64,000 nucleotides of DNA from Clostridia bacterium (GTDB taxonomy: Bacteria > Bacillota > Clostridia > Oscillospirales > Acutalibacteraceae). The position numbers and the translations under genes were made by a program. This document shows positions 60,579-64,000 of this stretch, piece after piece. The notes below the pieces were generated by a model. That model was not told the origin of the DNA and searched no databases. It saw only the letters and a program-made list of their open reading frames with translations. The stretch lies in contig JAFSFB010000001.1 in NCBI GenBank assembly GCA_017435385.1, positions 236,097 to 300,096 of the forward strand, written 5' to 3'. Within the stretch, counting starts at the first letter, position 1; each line of letters begins with the position of its first letter.

Positions 60579-60992
60579 ATGATTAAAGAATTAATCCACG
60601 ACCCGATTTTGCTTGCGAGGAAATCGGAGGTTGCAACAAAAGAAGATTTGCAGGCGGCACAGGATTTGCTTGATACACTCACCGCCCACAAAGACGGTTG
60701 TGTGGGTATGGCGGCGAATATGATCGGTGTGCAAAAACGCATTATTGCTTTTGATAACGATGGCACATATATGGTTATGTTCAATCCCGAAATCATAAAA
60801 AAATCGGGACCATACGATGCAGAAGAAGGCTGTCTTTCTCTGCTCGGAGGATCCCGAAAATGTAAGCGTTATCAGACTATAAAAGTGCAATGGCAGACTG
60901 CTGAATTCCAGACCCGAATAAAAACATTTACAGGTTTCCCTGCACAAATAATTCAGCATGAGGTTGACCATTGTGACGGAGTATTAATATGA
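60579..60992 (+). CDS. Peptide-deformylase-like protein with altered motif I
   Basis: 137 aa from ATG 60579 (CGGAG 6 nt upstream). Motif II EEGCLS with metal ligand Cys85 and motif III QHEVDH with His127, Glu128 and His131 are intact. Motif I, normally GxGxAAxQ, reads GMAANMIG, so the oxyanion-hole Gln is replaced by Met48. The metal site can form but activity may differ from Def. The protein is shorter than usual (~150-170 aa). Its stop overlaps the MFS gene start (ATGA), so the two are coupled. A second, house-keeping def is probably elsewhere in the genome. Confidence 0.8.
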   Translation: MIKELIHDPILLARKSEVATKEDLQAAQDLLDTLTAHKDGCVGMAANMIGVQKRIIAFDNDGTYMVMFNPEIIKKSGPYDAEEGCLSLLGGSRKCKRYQTIKVQWQTAEFQTRIKTFTGFPAQIIQHEVDHCDGVLI

Positions 60993-62164
60993 CAGCATTA
61001 CTTATTGTTATCTACATAGCGTTTGTTTCGCTCGGGTTTCCCGATTCGCTTTTCGGCGTTTCGTGGCCCGTTGTTCACGTTGAATTCGGCACTCCCGAAA
61101 GTTTTGCATCCCTTTACAGCATCATAACAGGTGTCTGCACGGGCGGTGTTGCTTTTATTGCAGGTCCGCTTCTGCGAAAATTCGGTACAGGCAAAGTAAC
61201 ATTTTTCTCAACTCTCCTCACCGCACTCGGACTTATCGGCATCAGTTTTTCGCCGAACATCGTTGTGATGATGATTTGCACCGTTATTATGGGTTACGGT
61301 GCAGGTGCGATTGATACAGGTCTGAACAATTTTGTTTCGCTTCACTACAAGGCAAAGCATATGAACTGGCTTCATTGTTGCTGGGGTCTCGGTGTTACAA
61401 TCAGCCCGATAGTAATGTCCGCATTTCTCGGCGGTAACGGCACCTGGAGAAACGGATACAGAGTTATTGCGATTCTGCAGTTTGCGATTGCGCTGATTAT
61501 CCTGGCTTCTCTTAAAAAGTGGAACATCCAACCGAAAAAGTCTGCCGAAGCCGAAACAGTACAAAAGGAATTACCCAAGAAAAGCTTTTTCGATTTGCTG
61601 AAAGAAAAAGGAATGGTAACAAGCATTCTCTCGCTCGGGCTTTACTGTGCAGGCGAATTCACAATAGGCACTTGGGGTGCAACGTATGCTGTCAACGTGC
61701 TTGCCGTTTCGCCCGGCGAAGCCGCAAAATGGATTTCACTCTACTTTGGCGGAATTATGGCAAGCCGAATAATTGCGGGTTTCCTTTCCGAGAAACTCTC
61801 TGATGATACTCTTGTAACGGGCGGTATGGCACTTGCGGCAGTCGGAATGGTTATGCTTCTTCTGCCAATCGGTAAAACCGCACTTGTCGGTTTGCTTTTA
61901 ATCGGTATGGGTTACGGTCCCGTATTTCCGAGCGTGCTTCACAGCGTGCCTGCAAGATTCGGCGCAGAATATTCGGCCGACATCACAGGTTACCATATGA
62001 GCGGTGCATACGGCATCGGTTTTGCAATCCAGTTTGCATACGGATATATCGCATCCGCAACAACTTTTGCCATAACTCCGTTTGTGCTTCTCGCACTTGG
62101 TCTCGGAGTAATCGGTGCAACTGTTGTTACGCTTAAAGCTTTGAAAAAAAGTGAAATAATATGA
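60989..62164 (+). CDS. MFS transporter
   Basis: 391 aa, about 12 membrane helices in two halves. Loop 2-3 motif is LLRKFGTGK rather than the classic GxxxDRxGRR; FPDSLFGVSWP and GYGAGAIDTGLNN suggest the FHS/FucP-like branch, which carries sugars or drugs. The substrate is not known. Translationally coupled to the deformylase-like gene upstream; why the two go together is unclear. Confidence 0.85.
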   Translation: MTALLIVIYIAFVSLGFPDSLFGVSWPVVHVEFGTPESFASLYSIITGVCTGGVAFIAGPLLRKFGTGKVTFFSTLLTALGLIGISFSPNIVVMMICTVIMGYGAGAIDTGLNNFVSLHYKAKHMNWLHCCWGLGVTISPIVMSAFLGGNGTWRNGYRVIAILQFAIALIILASLKKWNIQPKKSAEAETVQKELPKKSFFDLLKEKGMVTSILSLGLYCAGEFTIGTWGATYAVNVLAVSPGEAAKWISLYFGGIMASRIIAGFLSEKLSDDTLVTGGMALAAVGMVMLLLPIGKTALVGLLLIGMGYGPVFPSVLHSVPARFGAEYSADITGYHMSGAYGIGFAIQFAYGYIASATTFAITPFVLLALGLGVIGATVVTLKALKKSEII

Positions 62165-62192
62165 TAATAAAAACAGCAATTACCAATGCATA

Positions 62193-62237
62193 AACAACAC
62201 CGCAGTTGATACATTTCGTACCGACTGCGGTGTTGTT
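62193..62237. terminator. Bidirectional terminator
   Basis: AACAACACCGCAGT and ACTGCGGTGTTGTT form a perfect 14-bp stem, with ATTTAAAT sequence after it, between converging MFS and glycosidase genes. Confidence 0.85.
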
Positions 62238-62248
62238 ATTTAAATAAA

Positions 62249-63463
62249 TTATTCTTTGAAAGCAGCCATTGCATCTTTTATCGCATAAAATGCAGGCTTG
62301 GGATTTCCGTTGACATCTGTTATTCCCCACGCGGTTTCATAGGGGCAATCCGACTGTCCGCAGTACCAGCAGGTAGGTGAATCTCTCCAACAGAAAATGA
62401 AAAATCCTGCAAGACAGTCTATCTTTTTCAGATTCGGCAAAAGTTGGCTGTAAAACTCCGCCTGACCCTCGGGTGTATGGGCTATACCTGTAAGTGATTC
62501 ATCTAGATAGCAGTAGAAATGCTTATCCATAGCCTCGAAAACTGCATCTCCCCACGTTGCAGGGTCGGGGAATTCCTCATAGACGTGTGATTTCAGCGCA
62601 TCGGGCAGTTTTGCAACAAAATTCTCAATATCCGCACGTGCTGCAGCTTCGGAATCATATCCGTAGCGTGCAAGGATTTCGGCACGCTCTGCATCACTTT
62701 TGGGTTCGCCTGCGCTGATATAGCCGAATTCCGCCACAATGATTGGCTTTTTAGTTATCCGATTTACCTTGCGGACTGCAGATACATAATCGTGCAGTTC
62801 GCCGCCGTACCACGTACCGTAATAAAGGTCAACGCCGACGTAATCCATATACTGCAGATAAGGTTTCATAAGATAGTGCAGCTCTTCCATCACGCCTGCG
62901 GAGTTATAACCGATTATCAGATCGCCCTTGACTTCGCTGAGAGCCTCTGCCTGAATACCGATAAACTTTGCCGCCTGCTCCATTGTCAGCGGATATGTGA
63001 AATTGGTAACGCCCATCTCGTTTGTTATCTGTATTCCGCTTATAATATCGCGCAGGTCATTGCAAAGAAATACAGCAATTTCTTTTGTGCGCTCAGCATT
63101 TTCGTCAGTTGACGGGTCAAAACCGCCAATGTCAAAATATGATCTCGGGTAAGGTGTGATTGCAAGAACCTTGATTCCCTGATCGGCGTAGCCCCTTGCT
63201 CTGTTTTTAAACTCGGTATATGAGTTGCTTATGCTGCCGTCTGCATTATACGGATAAGGAATATCAAAACGCACCCAGCCAAGACCAAGTTCATCTATGC
63301 GTTCATAATTTTCGTCAGGGTGGCAGACTCCGTACATGTATCCGCCCGTCTTTTCCTGAAGCAATTGAGCGTCTTTATTTGTGCCGTTAAAAAAGCCCGT
63401 TATTGACGTGAACAGCAGAGAAAAGATAACCAATACAGATTGAAACCATTGAACTATATTCAT
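62249..63463 (-). CDS. Clan GH-A glycosidase-like exported protein
   Basis: 404 aa from ATG 63463 (AGG site 8 nt upstream). Residues 1-25 form a signal peptide or anchor (VLVIFSLLFTSITGFF). The TIM barrel shows GLGWVRFDIPY, the acid/base Glu149 in QITNEM and the nucleophile Glu245 in IIVAEFGY, with VGVDLYYG between, as in clan GH-A (GH5/GH39/GH53-like) enzymes. The exact family cannot be fixed by eye. It probably trims beta-linked glycans at the cell surface. The C-terminus has CWYCGQSDCPYE, which may form disulfides. Confidence 0.8.
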   Translation of the reverse strand: MNIVQWFQSVLVIFSLLFTSITGFFNGTNKDAQLLQEKTGGYMYGVCHPDENYERIDELGLGWVRFDIPYPYNADGSISNSYTEFKNRARGYADQGIKVLAITPYPRSYFDIGGFDPSTDENAERTKEIAVFLCNDLRDIISGIQITNEMGVTNFTYPLTMEQAAKFIGIQAEALSEVKGDLIIGYNSAGVMEELHYLMKPYLQYMDYVGVDLYYGTWYGGELHDYVSAVRKVNRITKKPIIVAEFGYISAGEPKSDAERAEILARYGYDSEAAARADIENFVAKLPDALKSHVYEEFPDPATWGDAVFEAMDKHFYCYLDESLTGIAHTPEGQAEFYSQLLPNLKKIDCLAGFFIFCWRDSPTCWYCGQSDCPYETAWGITDVNGNPKPAFYAIKDAMAAFKE

Positions 63464-63558
63464 ACGAAAACCTGCTTTCTGTTTGTTTGAGTTTATAGTA
63501 GCATATGCAGCCGAAAACAGCAAGACAGAACGGTAGTATCTGCAATAAAAATATTCCG

Positions 63559-63990
63559 TTATTTATGAAATAAATCGAACACTTCCTTATGGCTTTTCTC
63601 CGCCATCTGCTTAAACTCCCACGCACCGCCGAAATTTCGTGTGACATAGGTTACGACGATGTCGGATTTATTGAGCATCCATTTATTGCGGTAGTTGATG
63701 GCGAAGCGGCGGGGAACGGCTTCTATTCCTTCGGGGAGAATTGAGTGCTCGTCGGGAGTGTCATTCTTGTTCGGCATATAGGCAAGGACAACATAATATT
63801 TTATGGGATAAGTCTTTGACAAATCCTCAAGCTGACGGCGTACCATAGCATCAAAATTGCCGTGGTTGCCGACATAAAACACAGTCGCATTTTTATTTTC
63901 AATCAAGTCTATCAGAGTCAGTCGCAAGGCTGGCTCTGTTTCTTTTGGGGTATCTCTGTGACCGAAAAAGGTTACTGTTTGTTCTTTCAT
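63559..63990 (-). CDS. SLOG-like nucleotide-binding protein
   Basis: 143 aa, complete; the start ATG lies 11 bases from the window edge with GGGTGAGA before it. TVTFFGHRDTP (6-16) and FYVGNHGNFDAMV (~38-50), followed later by NKSDIVVTYV, are the pattern of small Rossmann-like SLOG/DUF1273 proteins, which may bind nucleotide-derived ligands. Function unknown; this family includes stand-alone house-keeping members and sensors in defence systems. Confidence 0.65.
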   Translation of the reverse strand: MKEQTVTFFGHRDTPKETEPALRLTLIDLIENKNATVFYVGNHGNFDAMVRRQLEDLSKTYPIKYYVVLAYMPNKNDTPDEHSILPEGIEAVPRRFAINYRNKWMLNKSDIVVTYVTRNFGGAWEFKQMAEKSHKEVFDLFHK

Positions 63991-64000
63991 AATCTCACCC

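Noticed and set aside
1..64000. tRNA, rRNA, insertion sequence or prophage genes
   Set aside because: None was recognised by reading; no transposase, integrase or structural phage protein is encoded.

Overview
The window looks like chromosome from an anaerobic, spore-forming Firmicute of the Clostridia (Oscillospiraceae/Ruminococcaceae-like gut bacterium). The reasons are a clear spoVT, BspA-type leucine-rich-repeat proteins, BlaI/BlaR1, LytTR-DUF3021 and DUF3267 genes, GH3 and GH-A glycosidases, strong AGGAGG ribosome binding sites and moderate GC. No rRNA or tRNA gene was seen. The species is inferred, not proven.

Positions 1-27156 are mostly ordinary core and accessory genome: the end of a penicillin-binding protein, an anion permease, a lipoprotein, two base-excision glycosylases (nth and an Ogg1-type enzyme), mtnN, two exported paralogues, rmuC, a GH3 glucosidase, a double-phosphatase exported protein, murD, a membrane zincin, regulators (XRE, LytTR/DUF3021, BlaI/BlaR1, DeoR, SpoVT), a PHP phosphoesterase and a GPH-family sugar symporter. 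Many genes are separated by well-formed terminators and 17-bp-spaced promoters. There are short palindromic repeats and, at 4813-4931, a cluster of DnaA-box-like 9-mers.

Positions 27747-48900 hold one compact, AT-richer, nine-gene operon on the minus strand. In transcription order it encodes a DndC-like PAPS-reductase-family protein carrying extra zinc and ferredoxin modules, a DUF4007 protein, a 1196-aa BrxC-like ATPase, a SufS-type cysteine desulfurase, a DptF-like ATPase, a DptG-position protein, a 1791-aa DptH-like HerA/FtsK ATPase with an embedded PD-(D/E)xK signature, a second DUF4007 protein and a second giant ATPase (1399 aa). I read this as a DNA-sulfur (phosphorothioate) modification and restriction locus of unusual layout. 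Canonical DndB, DndD and DndE are not recognisable, and two DUF4007 + giant-ATPase pairs bracket the desulfurase-DptFGH block.

Positions 49069-50722 carry four small genes of unknown function. Positions 50914-54113 hold the most striking element. Three tandem units of about 183 bp each have their own promoter (TTGACG-17-TAAAAT), a ~112-nt structured RNA and a T-run. They are followed by a NERD-UvrD helicase and a YADD reverse transcriptase. Base changes between units compensate in at least two helices, which is direct evidence for a conserved RNA fold. One hairpin arm differs between units while its loop is kept. This is a retron-like or new reverse-transcriptase/RNA-array candidate.

Positions 54176-64000 contain two signal-peptide-less BspA-like LRR proteins, an unknown protein, a DUF2779 nuclease (Cas4/RecB-like plus DEDD exonuclease), a peptide-deformylase-like protein with an altered first motif coupled to an MFS transporter, a clan GH-A glycosidase and a SLOG-like protein. 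From 27747 to about 60449 the window therefore resembles a defence island.
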